Counted from the stretch's first letter, positions 29,401 to 40,970 are shown. The stretch: DNA of 64,000 nucleotides from an uncultured Flavobacteriales bacterium (GCA_943787725.1 CALSNM010000007.1:124001-188000); one strand, 5' to 3'. Notes: generated by a model not told the origin, from the letters alone. Translations and numbers: made by a program.

Positions 29401-29919
29401 TTATCCGTTAAATACTTTATCTAAAGAAACTCCTCTTTGATAAGCTACTGCATTCGCATCACGCATCTTAGATAAAGCATCTATTGTAGCCATCACAACA
29501 TTGTGAGGGTTGGAAGAACCTTGTGATTTTGCTAGTACATTATGTATACCTGCACTCTCCAAAACTGCACGCATCGCGCCACCTGCAATAACACCGGTAC
29601 CTTCAGAAGCTGGCTTTAAAAACACTCTACCTCCATCAGCTTTACCAACTTGGGTATGAGGAATAGTATTATTGATAACCGGAACTTTGATAAGGTTCTT
29701 TTTTGCATTATCAATAGCTTTAGAAATTGCCTCTACTACCTCTTTTGCTTTACCTTTACCATGGCCTACAGTACCATTTTCGTCTCCCACGACAACAATT
29801 GCAGCAAAACTGAAGGTTCTACCACCTTTAGTTACTTTAGTTACACGGTTTATTGCAACTAACTTGTCTTTCAACTCAATGTCTGCTGACTTAACGTTTT
29901 TTATCTTTGATTGTGCCAT
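29401..29919 (-). CDS. rpsE: 30S ribosomal protein S5
   Basis: The 172-residue protein has the double-stranded RNA-binding-like N-terminal domain ([37 protein letters not shown]) and the C-terminal domain ([20 protein letters not shown]). S5 is linked to decoding accuracy and mRNA unwinding. Confidence 0.98.
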   Translation of the reverse strand: MAQSKIKNVKSADIELKDKLVAINRVTKVTKGGRTFSFAAIVVVGDENGTVGHGKGKAKEVVEAISKAIDNAKKNLIKVPVINNTIPHTQVGKADGGRVFLKPASEGTGVIAGGAMRAVLESAGIHNVLAKSQGSSNPHNVVMATIDALSKMRDANAVAYQRGVSLDKVFNG

Positions 29920-29925
29920 TTCCTA

Positions 29926-30279
29926 TTAAAATTTAATACCTTCTTCTCTAGCTGCTTCTGCTAAAGCTTTTACTCTACCATGATATAAGTAACCATTTCT
30001 ATCAAAAACTACAGATTCTAATCCTGCCTTTTTTGCTATTCCTGCGATTTCTTTTCCTATCAATTTAGCTTGTTCAATTTTGTTACCTTTTTGAGCAGCA
30101 TCATTCTTTATTGAAGACGCTGATCCCAAAGTTACACCAGCTACATCGTCAATTAATTGAGCATAAATTTGCTTATTACTTCTAAATACTGACAACCTTG
30201 GTCTTGAAGATGTTCCTGTAACCGTTTTACGGATTCTTCTTTTAATTCTGATTCTTCTATCTTCTCTTGATAAAGCCAT
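29926..30279 (-). CDS. rplR: 50S ribosomal protein L18
   Basis: The 117-residue protein has the basic N-terminus [20 protein letters not shown], then [17 protein letters not shown] and the C-terminal [20 protein letters not shown]18 binds 5S rRNA together with L5. Confidence 0.98.
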   Translation of the reverse strand: MALSREDRRIRIKRRIRKTVTGTSSRPRLSVFRSNKQIYAQLIDDVAGVTLGSASSIKNDAAQKGNKIEQAKLIGKEIAGIAKKAGLESVVFDRNGYLYHGRVKALAEAAREEGIKF

Positions 30280-30307
30280 AACTCTTGCTTTTATTATTCA
30301 AATCTTA

Positions 30308-30859
30308 TTATCCAGCAGTTTTACCTGCTTTCTTTCTTACTTCTTCTCCTTTAAATCGAACACCTTTACCTTTGTATGGTTCCGGTTTTCTAAAAGAACG
30401 AATCTTTGCAGCGACCTGTCCAACAAGCTGCTTATCCATAGATTCTAATTTAATTTGAGGATTTTTACCCTTTTCTGAAACCGTAGAAACTTTAACTTCC
30501 GACGGAATTTCAAAAATAATTGGATGCGAAAATCCAAGAGCTAACTCCAATAACTGGCCTGAATTTTTTGCTCTATATCCAACACCAACAAGCTCTTGCT
30601 CGATAGAATAACCATTAGAAACTCCTTCTACCATATTTGCAATTAAAGCTCTAGACAGACCATGTTGCGCCTTATGCACTTTAGAGTCACTAGGTCTTTT
30701 GACCTCCAAAACTCCTTCAGTAATCAACACTTCCAAATCTGCATAAATCTTTTGTGATAACTCACCTAATTTTCCTTTTACAGAAACTATATTACCTTCA
30801 GATATATTAATTTCAACTCCTTCCGGAATCTCAATTATTGCTTTTCCAATTCTTGACAT
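30308..30859 (-). CDS. rplF: 50S ribosomal protein L6
   Basis: The 183-residue protein starts MSRIGKAIIEIPEGVEINIS and has the two repeated L6 domains, the second ending in PEPYKGKGVRFKGEEVRKKA, the L6 signature near the C-terminus. It lies near the factor-binding site of the large subunit. Confidence 0.98.
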   Translation of the reverse strand: MSRIGKAIIEIPEGVEINISEGNIVSVKGKLGELSQKIYADLEVLITEGVLEVKRPSDSKVHKAQHGLSRALIANMVEGVSNGYSIEQELVGVGYRAKNSGQLLELALGFSHPIIFEIPSEVKVSTVSEKGKNPQIKLESMDKQLVGQVAAKIRSFRKPEPYKGKGVRFKGEEVRKKAGKTAG

Positions 30860-30878
30860 TTTCTTTCCTCCTAATTAA

Positions 30879-31280
30879 TTAATGAACGTAGCACAAAACT
30901 TCACCACCTACATTCTCTGTTGCTGCTTCTTTGTTGGAGATAACCCCTTTAGAAGTAGACAAAATTGCAATTCCTAACCCATTAAGAACTCTTGGCAATT
31001 CATTAGCTCCTTTATAATCTCTTAAACCGGGTTTACTAACTCTTGTCAATTCGGTAATTGCATTTTTCTTTGTCTGCGCATGATATTTTAAAGCGATTTT
31101 AATAATCCCTTGTTTATCATCTTCGATAAACTTATAGTTTAAAATATACCCTTTATCCATAAGGATTTTAGTAATCTCTTTTTTCATGTTCGACGCAGGT
31201 ACTTCTACGACTTTGTGTCCTGCAGAAATTGCATTTCTAAGTCTGGTTAAGTAATCTGCTATTGGATCAGTAACTTTCAT
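30879..31280 (-). CDS. rpsH: 30S ribosomal protein S8
   Basis: The 133-residue protein has [20 protein letters not shown] and the C-terminal signature [19 protein letters not shown] followed by [11 protein letters not shown]8 organises the central domain of 16S rRNA and, in other bacteria, represses the spc operon. Confidence 0.98.
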   Translation of the reverse strand: MKVTDPIADYLTRLRNAISAGHKVVEVPASNMKKEITKILMDKGYILNYKFIEDDKQGIIKIALKYHAQTKKNAITELTRVSKPGLRDYKGANELPRVLNGLGIAILSTSKGVISNKEAATENVGGEVLCYVH

Positions 31281-31301
31281 TCTTTTCTCTAATTATCTAT
31301 T

Positions 31302-31589
31302 TTACCAACTAGCTTTTCTAATTCCTGGTATTAACCCTGAGTTAGCCATTTCTCTGAAAGTAACACGAGATATTCCAAATTGTCTCATATAACCTCTAGG
31401 TCTTCCCGTCAGTTGACATCTATTATGCTTTCGTATAGCCATTGAGTTTTTTGGAAGTTTTTGTAATGCTAACATTGCATCCCAATCTCCCTTGTTAGCT
31501 AATTTTCTTAACTCATCTCTTTTTGCTGCATATCGGTCAGTAAGTTTTGCTCTCTTAACTTCCCTTGCTTTCATTGATTCTTTAGCCAT
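31302..31589 (-). CDS. rpsN: 30S ribosomal protein S14, zinc-free type
   Basis: The 95-residue protein ([20 protein letters not shown]) has [20 protein letters not shown] in its C-terminal half. The two CxxC zinc pairs of the short S14 type are absent and the length is that of the zinc-independent (C-) form. It contacts 16S rRNA in the 30S head. Confidence 0.97.
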   Translation of the reverse strand: MAKESMKAREVKRAKLTDRYAAKRDELRKLANKGDWDAMLALQKLPKNSMAIRKHNRCQLTGRPRGYMRQFGISRVTFREMANSGLIPGIRKASW

Positions 31590-31594
31590 CTTTT

Positions 31595-32143
31595 TTATTT
31601 TTTTGCGAATGGAAATCCAAATTCTTCTAATAAGGCTCTCCCTTCTTCGTTGGTCTTAGCTGAAGTTACAATTGTAACATCCATACCTAACATTTTATTA
31701 ACTTTATCTATATCAATTTCTGGAAAGATAATATGTTCTGTAATACCAACGGTAAAGTTTCCTCTCCCATCTCCTTTAGAATTTACTCCTTTAAAGTCTC
31801 TGGTTCTTGGCAAAGCAACAGCAATAAATCTGTCCAAAAATTCATACATTTTCGTTCTTCTTAACGTAACCTTAGTACCGATTGGCATTCCTTTACGCAA
31901 TTTAAAGTTTGAAATATCCTTTTTTGAATTAACAACAAGCACCTTTTGGCCAGTAATTGCCATCAATTCCTCCGCTGCAGTTTGCACCAATTTTTTATCA
32001 GATACTGCATCACCGATTCCTTGGCTAATTACAATCTTTTCGATTTTTGGAACTTCCATAATCGACTTGTACTCAAATTTTTTCTGTAGAGCAGGAACAA
32101 CTTCGTTCCTATATGTTTCTCTAAGTCTTGGTTGATAGCTCAT
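31595..32143 (-). CDS. rplE: 50S ribosomal protein L5
   Basis: The 182-residue protein has [40 protein letters not shown] and [19 protein letters not shown], the L5 signatures. It binds 5S rRNA and touches the P-site tRNA. One base separates it from rplX. Confidence 0.98.
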   Translation of the reverse strand: MSYQPRLRETYRNEVVPALQKKFEYKSIMEVPKIEKIVISQGIGDAVSDKKLVQTAAEELMAITGQKVLVVNSKKDISNFKLRKGMPIGTKVTLRRTKMYEFLDRFIAVALPRTRDFKGVNSKGDGRGNFTVGITEHIIFPEIDIDKVNKMLGMDVTIVTSAKTNEEGRALLEEFGFPFAKK

Positions 32144-32144
32144 A

Positions 32145-32468
32145 TTATATTACCTCTCCTGATTTTTTTCCGTAACGAACAAGTTTCTTATTCTCATCTA
32201 ACTTTCTGCCTACCCTTGTTGGCTCACCGTTTTGAACTAGCATCACATTTGAAATGTGAATACTTCTGTCGTTGTCAACGATTCCTCCATCCGGATTAGC
32301 TTTATCCGATTGTGGTTTAACATGCTTCTTATTTAAAACAGTTAATCCCTCAACGAATACTCGTTCGTTTTTGTGATCAATGTCAAGAACACTTCCTTCT
32401 TGACCGACTGCAGCCCCAGCAATTACTTTCACCGTGTCTCCTTTTTTGATCTTTAATTTTGTTTGCAT
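32145..32468 (-). CDS. rplX: 50S ribosomal protein L24
   Basis: The 107-residue protein has the KOW motif [20 protein letters not shown] and the family sequence [21 protein letters not shown]24 starts large-subunit assembly by binding the 5' end of 23S rRNA. Confidence 0.98.
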   Translation of the reverse strand: MQTKLKIKKGDTVKVIAGAAVGQEGSVLDIDHKNERVFVEGLTVLNKKHVKPQSDKANPDGGIVDNDRSIHISNVMLVQNGEPTRVGRKLDENKKLVRYGKKSGEVI

Positions 32469-32488
32469 AACAATTCTTATTGCCTAAT

Positions 32489-32857
32489 TTATAATACTTC
32501 AGGAGCTAAAGAAACAATTTTCATAAATTGCTTATCTCTTAACTCTCTTGCAACTGGGCCGAAAATACGAGTACCTCTCATTTCTCCACCGTCATCTAAA
32601 AGAACAACCGCATTATCATCAAACCTGATGTAAGAACCATCGTTTCTTCTAACTTCTTTTTTTGTTCTAACAACTACAGCTTTAGAAACCGCACCTTTCT
32701 TAATATTTCCTGAAGGCATTGCATTTTTTACTGTAATTACCACTTTATCACCTACTGATGCGTAACGCCTTCCTGTTCCTCCTAATACTCGGATGACAAG
32801 AACTTCTTTCGCTCCGCTGTTGTCTGCAACAAATAGTCTACTTTCCTGTTGTACCAT
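32489..32857 (-). CDS. rplN: 50S ribosomal protein L14
   Basis: The 122-residue protein starts [20 protein letters not shown] and has [19 protein letters not shown] and the C-terminal [19 protein letters not shown]. This is a standard-length L14, which forms intersubunit bridges. Confidence 0.98.
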   Translation of the reverse strand: MVQQESRLFVADNSGAKEVLVIRVLGGTGRRYASVGDKVVITVKNAMPSGNIKKGAVSKAVVVRTKKEVRRNDGSYIRFDDNAVVLLDDGGEMRGTRIFGPVARELRDKQFMKIVSLAPEVL

Positions 32858-32865
32858 TTCTACTA

Positions 32866-33117
32866 TTATTTAGCTCTTTCAACTATTTCAACTAGTCTCC
32901 AATTCTTTCTTTTACTCAATGGACGAGTTTCCATTATTCTTACGGTATCTCCTTCATTACACTCATTCTTTTCATCATGAGCAACAAGTTTTGAAGTTTT
33001 CTTAACAAACTTCCCGTATTTTGGGTGTTTTACCTTTCTTTCGATAACAACAGTAATGGACTTTTCCATTTTGCTGCTAGCAACAACACCTACTCTTTCT
33101 TTTCTTAAGTTTCTCAT
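32866..33117 (-). CDS. rpsQ: 30S ribosomal protein S17
   Basis: The 83-residue OB-fold protein has [20 protein letters not shown] and [20 protein letters not shown], the S17 signature. It binds the 5' domain of 16S rRNA early in assembly. Confidence 0.98.
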   Translation of the reverse strand: MRNLRKERVGVVASSKMEKSITVVIERKVKHPKYGKFVKKTSKLVAHDEKNECNEGDTVRIMETRPLSKRKNWRLVEIVERAK

Positions 33118-33122
33118 GGCTC

Positions 33123-33323
33123 TTACTTATTCGCTTGAAGTTCTCTACTTCTTAACTCAGTCTTTATTCTAGCAATAGTTCTACGAACCGCTCTCACCTC
33201 AATTGGATTTTCAAGCTCTGCTATTTTATGGTTAATTTTAAGCTTATTTAGAGACGCTTGTGTATCTCCTAAGTTCTCAATCAACTCTTCTTTTGTCAAT
33301 TCTTTTATCTCTGCTGCTTTCAT
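33123..33323 (-). CDS. rpmC: 50S ribosomal protein L29
   Basis: The 66-residue helical protein ([40 protein letters not shown]) is a typical L29, found at the exit-tunnel mouth with L23. Confidence 0.97.
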   Translation of the reverse strand: MKAAEIKELTKEELIENLGDTQASLNKLKINHKIAELENPIEVRAVRRTIARIKTELRSRELQANK

Positions 33324-33334
33324 GTCTCGACAAT

Positions 33335-33751
33335 TTAAGCGTAATCCTTACGAACTACAAATTTAGTTTTTACCGGTAACTTTTGAGACGCCAAACGCAT
33401 TGCTTCTTTAGCTACATCAAAAGGAACTCCATCACATTCGAACAAAATTCGCCCTGGTCTTACAGGTGCAACCCAATGACTTGGAGCCCCTTTACCTTTA
33501 CCCATTCTTACTTCAGCTGGTTTTGCCGTCATAGGTTTATCTGGAAAAACACGAATCCAAACCTGACCTTCTCTTTTCATATATCTAGTAACAGCAATAC
33601 GTGCAGATTCAATTTGTCTAGAAGTCAAAAATGCTTCGTCTAACGTTTTGATTGCAAAAGAACCAAAGGCGATTTGTGCTCCTCTTTGAGCATTCCCCTT
33701 CATTTTTCCTTTTTGCTGTTTTCTATATTTTGTTCTTTTTGGTTGTAACAT
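33335..33751 (-). CDS. rplP: 50S ribosomal protein L16
   Basis: The 138-residue protein starts [20 protein letters not shown] and has [20 protein letters not shown] and [18 protein letters not shown], the L16 signatures. It helps to place the A-site tRNA. Confidence 0.98.
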   Translation of the reverse strand: MLQPKRTKYRKQQKGKMKGNAQRGAQIAFGSFAIKTLDEAFLTSRQIESARIAVTRYMKREGQVWIRVFPDKPMTAKPAEVRMGKGKGAPSHWVAPVRPGRILFECDGVPFDVAKEAMRLASQKLPVKTKFVVRKDYA

Positions 33752-33771
33752 GATATCAACTCTTTAAAGTA

Positions 33772-34482
33772 CTAATTTCTTTTTCTTTGTTTGTTTCCTG
33801 ATCCACCTTTTCTAGCTCCACCTTTTGCCATACCAAAATTTGGCGATAAATCTCTCTTACCGTATACTTCACCCTTGCAAATCCACACTTTAATACCTAT
33901 CAAACCATAAGTAGTTTGTGCTTCTGCCAAAGCATAATCTATATCTGCTCGGAAAGTATGCAATGGAGTTCGTCCATCTTTGTACTGCTCACTTCTCGCC
34001 ATTTCAGCTCCATTTAACCTTCCAGATATTTTAACTTTAATTCCCTCTGCCCCCATTCTCATCGTAGAAGCAATAGCCATTTTTATAGCTCTTCTAAAAG
34101 AAATTCTTGCTTCAATTTGACGAGCAATACTGTCTCCGACCAATTGAGCATCTAGTTCAGGGCGTTTAATTTCAAAAATATTGATCTGAACATCCTTCTT
34201 AGTTAACTTTTTCAACTCCTCTTTCAATTTGTCTACTTCAGAACCACCTTTTCCGATGATAACACCTGGACGAGCTGTATTAATCGTAATCGTAACCAAC
34301 TTTAAAGTTCGTTCGATTATAATTCTTGACACACTTGCTTTTCTCAAACGAGCCATCAAATACTTTCTGATTTTATCGTCTTCAACAAGCTTGTCAGCGT
34401 AATTTCTTCCACCGAACCAATTTGAATCCCATCCTTTAATGAATCCTAATCTGTTTCCTATCGGGTTTGTTTTTTGTCCCAT
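33772..34482 (-). CDS. rpsC: 30S ribosomal protein S3
   Basis: The 236-residue protein starts [20 protein letters not shown], has a KH domain ([20 protein letters not shown]) and the C-terminal S3 domain ([20 protein letters not shown]). S3 lies at the mRNA entry site. The tail is Gly/Lys/Arg-rich. Confidence 0.98.
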   Translation of the reverse strand: MGQKTNPIGNRLGFIKGWDSNWFGGRNYADKLVEDDKIRKYLMARLRKASVSRIIIERTLKLVTITINTARPGVIIGKGGSEVDKLKEELKKLTKKDVQINIFEIKRPELDAQLVGDSIARQIEARISFRRAIKMAIASTMRMGAEGIKVKISGRLNGAEMARSEQYKDGRTPLHTFRADIDYALAEAQTTYGLIGIKVWICKGEVYGKRDLSPNFGMAKGGARKGGSGNKQRKRN

Positions 34483-34490
34483 TTACTCAA

Positions 34491-34886
34491 CTATTTTGCA
34501 CTATCAACAATGATAGTAACGTGATTTGATCTTTTCTTAATTCTATGCGCTCTTCCTTGAGGAGCTGGCTGAATTCTTTTCAAAACTCTACCGCTATCAA
34601 CAAATACTTCTTTAACAACTAAGTCTGCAGAAGTTGCATCTTTACCTTCGTTCTTTTGTTCCCAGTTATTAATTGCTGAAAGCAAAAGCTTTTCCATATT
34701 CCTTGAAGCCTCCTTAGGATTAAACTTCAACATATTCAATGCAGAATAAATATTTTCACCTCGAACAAGATCAGCAAGTAATCTCATTTTTCTTGGAGAT
34801 GTCGGGACATTGTTCAGTTTCGCAATTGCAACTGTACTTTTAGCCTCATTTCTCTTTTCTGCTGTATTTCTTTTTCTAGCGCCCAT
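34491..34886 (-). CDS. rplV: 50S ribosomal protein L22
   Basis: The 131-residue protein has [20 protein letters not shown] and [20 protein letters not shown], the L22 signatures; the second is the loop lining the exit tunnel, where macrolide resistance can arise. Confidence 0.98.
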   Translation of the reverse strand: MGARKRNTAEKRNEAKSTVAIAKLNNVPTSPRKMRLLADLVRGENIYSALNMLKFNPKEASRNMEKLLLSAINNWEQKNEGKDATSADLVVKEVFVDSGRVLKRIQPAPQGRAHRIKKRSNHVTIIVDSAK

Positions 34887-34910
34887 GTCTAAAGTTATTT
34901 ACCGCTACTA

Positions 34911-35186
34911 CTAGCGTTTTTTATCTTTTTTACCTCCATGTCCTCTGTAGTTACGTGTTGGTGAAAACTCACCTAACTTGTGTCCTACCATGTTTTCAGT
35001 AACATAAACAGGAATAAATTTTTTCCCATTATAAACTGCAATTGTTAATCCAACAAAATCAGGAGTGATAGTCGAAGCTCTCGACCAAGTCTTGATTACA
35101 GATTTGTTACCTTTTTCCTGTGCTTCATCAACTCTCTTCAGGAGTTTGTAATGAATAAATGGAGGTTTTTTTAGTGATCTAGCCAT
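34911..35186 (-). CDS. rpsS: 30S ribosomal protein S19
   Basis: The 91-residue protein starts [20 protein letters not shown] and ends with [20 protein letters not shown] and a Lys-rich tail. It is a head protein that contacts S13 and the P-site tRNA region. Confidence 0.98.
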   Translation of the reverse strand: MARSLKKPPFIHYKLLKRVDEAQEKGNKSVIKTWSRASTITPDFVGLTIAVYNGKKFIPVYVTENMVGHKLGEFSPTRNYRGHGGKKDKKR

Positions 35187-35193
35187 TTGTCAA

Positions 35194-36024
35194 TTATTTC
35201 TTTCTTCTATCGATAATAAATCGATTTGAAGCTTTTGTTTTACTTCTAGTTTTAAATCCTTTTGCAGGCAATCCTGTTCTTGATCTAGGGTGACCTCCTG
35301 ATGATTTTCCTTCACCACCTCCCATTGGGTGATCAACTGGATTCATCGCAACACCTCTAACTCTTGGTCTTCTACCTTGCCATCTTGTGCGACCAGCTTT
35401 CCCTGATCGAGTAAGACTATGTTCTTGATTAGATACAGAACCAATAGTAGCAGTACAAGTAACCAATATCATTCTTACTTCGCCTGACGGAAGTTTAATA
35501 ATAGCATATTTACCATCCCTTGCATTTAACTGCGCATAAGCTCCAGCACTTCTTGCAATTGCACCACCTTTACCAGGCTGCATTTCAATATTATGAATAA
35601 TTGTTCCTAAAGGAATTTCAGACAAGAACATTGTATTTCCAACTTCAGGAGTTGCATCTTTACCAGATAATACTTTCTGTCCAACTTCCAAACCTTCTGG
35701 TGCCAACATATATCTTTTTTCACCATCTGCATAAACTATCAGCGCAATAAAAGCAGTTCTTCCTGGATCATATTCCAATGTTTTAACAGTGGCAGGAATT
35801 CCATGTTTATTTCTTTTGAAATCAACAATTCTAATTTTTTGCTTATGACCACCGCCTATATTACGCATCGTCATTTTACCTGTGTTATTTCTACCACCGT
35901 TCTTTTTCCTTCCTATTACTAGGCTTTTCTCTGGCTTGTTAGCAGTAGTTGTCAACGGTGCAAAATCATTTGCGACTTTGTGACGTTGTCCAGGTGTTGT
36001 CGGTTTTAACTTTCTTAATCCCAT
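35194..36024 (-). CDS. rplB: 50S ribosomal protein L2
   Basis: The 276-residue protein has the OB fold and SH3-like domain. It contains the signature [20 protein letters not shown] with the conserved His needed for peptidyl-transferase assembly, and ends [10 protein letters not shown]. Confidence 0.99.
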   Translation of the reverse strand: MGLRKLKPTTPGQRHKVANDFAPLTTTANKPEKSLVIGRKKNGGRNNTGKMTMRNIGGGHKQKIRIVDFKRNKHGIPATVKTLEYDPGRTAFIALIVYADGEKRYMLAPEGLEVGQKVLSGKDATPEVGNTMFLSEIPLGTIIHNIEMQPGKGGAIARSAGAYAQLNARDGKYAIIKLPSGEVRMILVTCTATIGSVSNQEHSLTRSGKAGRTRWQGRRPRVRGVAMNPVDHPMGGGEGKSSGGHPRSRTGLPAKGFKTRSKTKASNRFIIDRRKK

Positions 36025-36036
36025 TTTCAGTTTTTC

Positions 36037-36333
36037 TTAAATGTTTTCATACAAGTCAATAGTATCACCTTCAGCTAAAGTAACAATGGCTTTTTTGTAA
36101 GTCTTGTTTCTTTGGTAGATAACACCTTTGTTCGTATGCTTCATTTTCTTTTTACCGCCACCATAATTCATTGTATTTACGGAGTCAACTGCTACCCCGT
36201 ACAACTTCTCGACAGCGTTTTTTATTTCAATCTTGTTTGCGTCTTTACTAACAACAAACCCGTAGCGATTTAACTTTTCGCTTTGAGCAGTCATTTTTTC
36301 CGTTAAGATTGGCTTTTCTATAATCCTTTTCAT
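36037..36333 (-). CDS. rplW: 50S ribosomal protein L23
   Basis: The 98-residue protein starts MKRIIEKPILTEKMTAQSEK and contains KDANKIEIKNAVEKLYGVAV, the L23 signature. It is the docking site for trigger factor and the signal recognition particle at the tunnel exit. Confidence 0.98.
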   Translation of the reverse strand: MKRIIEKPILTEKMTAQSEKLNRYGFVVSKDANKIEIKNAVEKLYGVAVDSVNTMNYGGGKKKMKHTNKGVIYQRNKTYKKAIVTLAEGDTIDLYENI

Positions 36334-36339
36334 TCTTTC

Positions 36340-36966
36340 TTAGTTAAAAAGGTTTTCAATTTTTTCAATTGCCCCTTCTGCAATCACTAACCTTTGTGCT
36401 TTTAAAATATCGTAAGTTGTTAGTTGATTTGCTGGCATTATTCTAGCTGCTTGAATATTTCTCGCAGATAAATAAACATTCTTGTTGTTATCTGAAATAA
36501 CAAACAATGTTTTACCATCCGTCATTTTCAAGTTTTCCATTAAGCTTAAAAAATCTTTTGTTTTTGGTTGATCAAATTTCAAATCTTCCAAAATTGTAAT
36601 TTCTTTATCATTAGCTTTATAAGTCAATGCTGATTTACGTGCTAATTTTCTTAATTTCTTGTTCAAGCTAAAGCTATAATTTCTTGGCCTTGGTCCGAAC
36701 ACGCGTCCACCACCTTTGAAAAGAGGATTCTTAATACTTCCCGCACGGGCTGTACCTGTTCCCTTTTGCTTTTTAATCTTACGAGTACTACCCGTAATTT
36801 CAGCTCTTTCTTTCGCTTTGTGCGTACCTTGTCTTTGGTTCGCTAAGTAAAGTTTCACATCCATATAGATGGCATGATCATTAGGCTCAATAGCATAAAT
36901 CTCTTTACTCAAGCTAATCTTTTTAGATGTCGCTTTTCCGCTTTTGTTATATACTGCTAATTCCAT
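36340..36966 (-). CDS. rplD: 50S ribosomal protein L4
   Basis: The 208-residue protein has the tunnel loop KKQKGTGTARAGSIKNPLFK and GGGRVFGPRPRNYSFSLNKK. Its start shares one base with the rplC stop. In other bacteria L4 represses the S10 operon; no leader hairpin for this was identified. Confidence 0.98.
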   Translation of the reverse strand: MELAVYNKSGKATSKKISLSKEIYAIEPNDHAIYMDVKLYLANQRQGTHKAKERAEITGSTRKIKKQKGTGTARAGSIKNPLFKGGGRVFGPRPRNYSFSLNKKLRKLARKSALTYKANDKEITILEDLKFDQPKTKDFLSLMENLKMTDGKTLFVISDNNKNVYLSARNIQAARIMPANQLTTYDILKAQRLVIAEGAIEKIENLFN

Positions 36967-37580
36967 TATTTCTCAACTATTACGTATGAACCTTTTGCAC
37001 CAGGCACAGAACCTTTTACAACCAAAATATTTTTATCTGTTAATACTTTGAGTACTTGCAAATTTCCTTGTTTAACACGATCGTTTCCTGTTCGACCACC
37101 CATTCTCATCCCTTTAAAAACTCTTGCAGGATAAGAAGCTGCACCGATAGAACCAGGAGCCCTCATTCTGTTGTGCTGACCATGAGTTGCATCTCCAACA
37201 CCATGGAACCCATGACGCTTAACAACACCTTGAAAACCTTTACCCTTTGACGTTCCAACAACATCTACAAACTCTCCTTCTTCGAAGATTTCTATCGTTA
37301 CTGAATCTCCAAGGTTTTTGTCTTCAAAACCACTAAATTCAATTAGTTTTCTCTTTGGTGAGACACCTGCCTTTTTAAAATGCCCTTTAAGCGCATTTGT
37401 AGTGTGTTTGTCTTTACGCTCTCCGTACCCAAGCTGAACAGCGTTATATCCGTCCTTTTCTTCGGTTTTGATTTGCGTAACCACACAAGGTGAAGCTTCG
37501 ATTAAGGTGCATGGTAAATTTTTACCCTCGGCACTATAAACGCTAGTCATCCCTATCTTTTTTCCAATGATACCAGCCAT
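36966..37580 (-). CDS. rplC: 50S ribosomal protein L3
   Basis: The 204-residue protein starts [20 protein letters not shown] and has the loop [20 protein letters not shown] and [20 protein letters not shown], in the form typical of Bacteroidota. It is one of the first large-subunit proteins to assemble. Confidence 0.98.
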   Translation of the reverse strand: MAGIIGKKIGMTSVYSAEGKNLPCTLIEASPCVVTQIKTEEKDGYNAVQLGYGERKDKHTTNALKGHFKKAGVSPKRKLIEFSGFEDKNLGDSVTIEIFEEGEFVDVVGTSKGKGFQGVVKRHGFHGVGDATHGQHNRMRAPGSIGAASYPARVFKGMRMGGRTGNDRVKQGNLQVLKVLTDKNILVVKGSVPGAKGSYVIVEK

Positions 37581-37598
37581 AATTCTTACTGCTTATTA

Positions 37599-37904
37599 TT
37601 AAACTTTAATTTCTACTTCTACACCACTAGGCAATTCAAGCTTCATTAGTGCATCTATTGTCTTTGCTGATGAACTGTAAATATCCATCAATCTTTTGTA
37701 TGAACACAATTGAAATTGCTCACGCGCTTTTTTATTTACGTGTGGCGACCTTAAAACTGTATAAATTCTTTTGTGCGTTGGCAATGGAATAGGTCCACTA
37801 ACAACAGCACCTGTTGTTTTTACAGTCTTCACAATCTTCTCAGCAGACTTATCTACTAAGTTGTGATCGTATGATTTTAATTTTATTCTAATCTTTTGAT
37901 TCAT
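37599..37904 (-). CDS. rpsJ: 30S ribosomal protein S10
   Basis: The 101-residue protein has [20 protein letters not shown] and [20 protein letters not shown]. It is the first gene of the classic S10 set and is 16 bases from fusA. The tuf gene often found between fusA and rpsJ elsewhere is missing here. Confidence 0.98.
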   Translation of the reverse strand: MNQKIRIKLKSYDHNLVDKSAEKIVKTVKTTGAVVSGPIPLPTHKRIYTVLRSPHVNKKAREQFQLCSYKRLMDIYSSSAKTIDALMKLELPSGVEVEIKV

Positions 37905-37920
37905 CTTTCAATTATATCAA

Positions 37921-40026
37921 TTATGCTTCTACTTTACCTTTTGCTTTTGCAATTACTTCGTCAGCTGTGTTCTTTGGACACTGAGAATAATGACCGAACT
38001 CCATTGTAGAAGATGCACGACCAGATGAGATTGTTCTCAACTGAGTTACATATCCAAACATTTCAGATAATGGCACTAACGCCTTAACAACCTTAGCTCC
38101 GTTTCTGTCATCCATCCCTTCAATTTGACCTCTTCTTCTATTCAAATCACCAACAACATCTCCCATATTTGCTTCTGGAGTAACAACTTCCAATTTCATG
38201 ATTGGCTCTAACAATTGAGCACCACATTTGGGAACTGCATTTCTATATGCCATTTTAGCACAGATCTCAAATGAAAGAGCATCGGAATCCACTGCATGGA
38301 AAGAACCATCTAATAATTCAACTTTCATACTATCCATTGGATATCCAGCTAAAACACCGTTCTTCATGGACTGCTCGAATCCTTTTTGAATAGATGGGAT
38401 ATATTCCTTAGGAACATTACCACCTTTAATCTTGTTTATAAACTCTAAACCTGGCTTCCCTTCGTCAGCAGGCATAATGTTTACAACAATATCACCAAAT
38501 TTACCACGACCACCTGATTGCTTCTTATACGTTTCTCTATGGTTCGTTTCTGAAGAAATTGCTTCTTTATAAGAAACTTGGGGAGCTCCCTCATTTACCT
38601 CTACACTAAATTCTCTTTTTAATCGATCGATTAGAACCTCTAGGTGTAATTCACCCATACCTGAGATAATTGTCTGACCTGAATCCTCGTCTGTTTTAAT
38701 CGTGAAAGTAGGATCCTCTTCAGATAATTTACCAAGACCTATTCCCATCTTATCAACATCTGCTTTTGTCTTAGGCTCAATCGCAATACCAATAACAGGA
38801 TCTGGAAATGTCATTGATTCCAAGATAATTTGATGCTTCTCATCACACAAAGTATCTCCAGTTCTAATGTCTTTAAATCCAACACCCGCACCTATGTCAC
38901 CAGCTTCAATACAAGGGATTGAATTCTGTTTATTAGAGTGCATTTGAAAAATACGTGAAATTCTTTCTTTTTTTCCAGTCCTGGTATTGTATATGTAAGA
39001 ACCTGCATCTAGTTTTCCCGAATACATTCTGAAAAAGCATAAACGTCCAATAAATGGATCTGTAGCAATTTTAAATGCTAAAGCAGATATTGGCTCTTGA
39101 ATATTCGGCTCCCTTTTCAAAACTTCTTCTCCATGGATATCCGTACCTTCGATAGCACCAATGTCTAGCGGAGATGGCAAAAACTCCATAGAATAATCCA
39201 ATAATGTCTGAACCCCTTTGTTTTTAAAAGCGGACCCACAAATAATTGGATTAATACTCATATTAATAGTTGCTACACGAATAGCATCTAACATCTCTCT
39301 TTCTGTAATAGAATTTGGATCTTCGAAAAACTTCTCCATCAAAGTATCATTACTTTCAGCAACAGCTTCAACTAATTTCTCTTTCCATTCATTTGCTTCA
39401 TCCACTAAATCAGCAGGGATATCCAAAACATCGAAATCCATACCGTTAGTTTCATCATTCCAAATGATAGCTTTCATTTTTATCAAATCAACTACACCTT
39501 TGAAATCATCCTCTGCTCCAATAGGAATTGTAACTGGAATAGGTCTAGCACCTAATCTTTCTTCAATTTGTGCAATGCAACCAAAAAAATCAGCTCCAAT
39601 CCTATCCATTTTATTAATGAACCCAATTCTAGGAACCTTATACTTATCAGCTTGCCTCCAAACAGTTTCCGATTGCGGCTCAACACCACTAGAAGCACAA
39701 AACAATGCTACTGCACCATCTAATACACGTAATGAACGCTCTACTTCAACAGTAAAATCAACGTGACCAGGAGTATCAATAATATTTATCTTGAATTCTT
39801 CGTTATTGTAATTCCAAAACACAGTAGTAGCAGCAGAAGTAATAGTAATACCTCTTTCTTGCTCTTGCTCCATCCAATCCATTGTAGCTGCACCATCGTG
39901 CACTTCTCCAATCTTGTGAGAAACCCCTGTATAATAAAGGACACGCTCTGTCGTTGTTGTCTTACCAGCATCAACATGGGCCATAATCCCAATATTTCTA
40001 GTATATGTTAAATCTCTTTTTGCCAT
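37921..40026 (-). CDS. fusA: Elongation factor G
   Basis: The 701-residue GTPase has the P-loop [19 protein letters not shown], switch [12 protein letters not shown], switch [21 protein letters not shown] and NKMD, followed by domains II-V ([40 protein letters not shown]). It drives ribosome translocation. It lies between rpsG and rpsJ, as in most str operons. Confidence 0.99.
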   Translation of the reverse strand: MAKRDLTYTRNIGIMAHVDAGKTTTTERVLYYTGVSHKIGEVHDGAATMDWMEQEQERGITITSAATTVFWNYNNEEFKINIIDTPGHVDFTVEVERSLRVLDGAVALFCASSGVEPQSETVWRQADKYKVPRIGFINKMDRIGADFFGCIAQIEERLGARPIPVTIPIGAEDDFKGVVDLIKMKAIIWNDETNGMDFDVLDIPADLVDEANEWKEKLVEAVAESNDTLMEKFFEDPNSITEREMLDAIRVATINMSINPIICGSAFKNKGVQTLLDYSMEFLPSPLDIGAIEGTDIHGEEVLKREPNIQEPISALAFKIATDPFIGRLCFFRMYSGKLDAGSYIYNTRTGKKERISRIFQMHSNKQNSIPCIEAGDIGAGVGFKDIRTGDTLCDEKHQIILESMTFPDPVIGIAIEPKTKADVDKMGIGLGKLSEEDPTFTIKTDEDSGQTIISGMGELHLEVLIDRLKREFSVEVNEGAPQVSYKEAISSETNHRETYKKQSGGRGKFGDIVVNIMPADEGKPGLEFINKIKGGNVPKEYIPSIQKGFEQSMKNGVLAGYPMDSMKVELLDGSFHAVDSDALSFEICAKMAYRNAVPKCGAQLLEPIMKLEVVTPEANMGDVVGDLNRRRGQIEGMDDRNGAKVVKALVPLSEMFGYVTQLRTISSGRASSTMEFGHYSQCPKNTADEVIAKAKGKVEA

Positions 40027-40043
40027 TTCTAACGTATATCCTA

Positions 40044-40517
40044 TTAAAATCTAAAATGAGAAAATGCTTTATTAGCTTCCGCCATTCTGTGCGTATCTTC
40101 TTTTTTCTTGTAAGCAGCTCCCTCTTCTTTAAATGCAGCCAATATCTCTGCAGCCAACTTCTCACTCATCGTCTTTTCGTTTCTCTTACGAGCAAATCCA
40201 ATCAACCATTTCATAGCCATTGAATCTTTTCTACTATCTCGCACCGGAGTTGGTATTTGATAAGTTGCTCCACCCACTCTTCTACTCTTAACTTCAACAC
40301 CTGGAGTTACATTAACTAAAGCTTTCTTAAATACGTCCAACCCGTTTGCTTCTTCTCCAGATTTTTCATCAACAATACCAATTGCATCATAAAAAATACT
40401 GAAGGCAGTACTTTTCTTTCCTGCTAGCATTAAATTGTTTACAAACTTCGTTACCTGAACATCCTTGAACTTCGGATCCGGTAATATAATATGCTGTTTC
40501 GCTTTTCTTCTTCTCAT
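40044..40517 (-). CDS. rpsG: 30S ribosomal protein S7
   Basis: The 157-residue protein starts [20 protein letters not shown], has [20 protein letters not shown] and the C-terminal helix [20 protein letters not shown]. It starts assembly of the 30S head. Confidence 0.98.
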   Translation of the reverse strand: MRRRKAKQHIILPDPKFKDVQVTKFVNNLMLAGKKSTAFSIFYDAIGIVDEKSGEEANGLDVFKKALVNVTPGVEVKSRRVGGATYQIPTPVRDSRKDSMAMKWLIGFARKRNEKTMSEKLAAEILAAFKEEGAAYKKKEDTHRMAEANKAFSHFRF

Positions 40518-40538
40518 GACTTTACGTCTTAAATATTA

Positions 40539-40913
40539 TTATTTCTTAGGTCGTTTAGTCCCGTATTTTGATCTTCTTTGCGTTCTTCCTTCAACACCAG
40601 CAGTATCCAAAGCTCCTCTAACCACATGATACCTAACTCCAGGTAAATCTTTAACTCTACCACCCCTTACTAAAACAATACTGTGTTCCTGTAAGTTGTG
40701 TCCTTCACCACCTATATAAGCATTTACTTCTTTCCCATTTGTCAATCTCACCCTTGCAACCTTTCTCATCGCTGAGTTAGGTTTTTTTGGTGTGGTCGTG
40801 TAAACTCTTACACAAACACCTCTTCGTTGCGGACAAGAATCTAAAGCAGCTGATTTACTGACCTTAGTCATTGTCTTTCTTCCTTTTCTAACCAATTGTT
40901 GAATCGTAGGCAT
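40539..40913 (-). CDS. rpsL: 30S ribosomal protein S12
   Basis: The 124-residue protein has [20 protein letters not shown] and [20 protein letters not shown]. The lysines in TPKKPNSA and RVKDLPG, where streptomycin-resistance changes occur in other bacteria, have the wild-type form. It is the first gene of the operon, 50 bases downstream of a consensus promoter box. Confidence 0.98.
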   Translation of the reverse strand: MPTIQQLVRKGRKTMTKVSKSAALDSCPQRRGVCVRVYTTTPKKPNSAMRKVARVRLTNGKEVNAYIGGEGHNLQEHSIVLVRGGRVKDLPGVRYHVVRGALDTAGVEGRTQRRSKYGTKRPKK

Positions 40914-40962
40914 ACTGTCTTCTTTTCTATTATTTCCCTTTAATCTTCTTTTTTCGGGTTTG

Positions 40963-40970
40963 CAAAGGTA
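40963..40970 (-). promoter_or_regulatory. Bacteroidota-type -7 promoter box (TACCTTTG) of the ribosomal operon
   Basis: TACCTTTG on the minus strand matches TAnnTTTG exactly, 50 bases before the rpsL ATG, leaving a leader of roughly 40 bases. It is the only match in the spacer and the only good candidate to drive the 18-kb operon. Confidence 0.6.

Noticed and set aside
31650-32135. Plus-strand 161-residue frame
   Set aside because: Antisense to rplE; no support beyond openness.
39218-39766. Plus-strand 182-residue frame
   Set aside because: Lies wholly opposite fusA, which is certain; no recognisable protein features.
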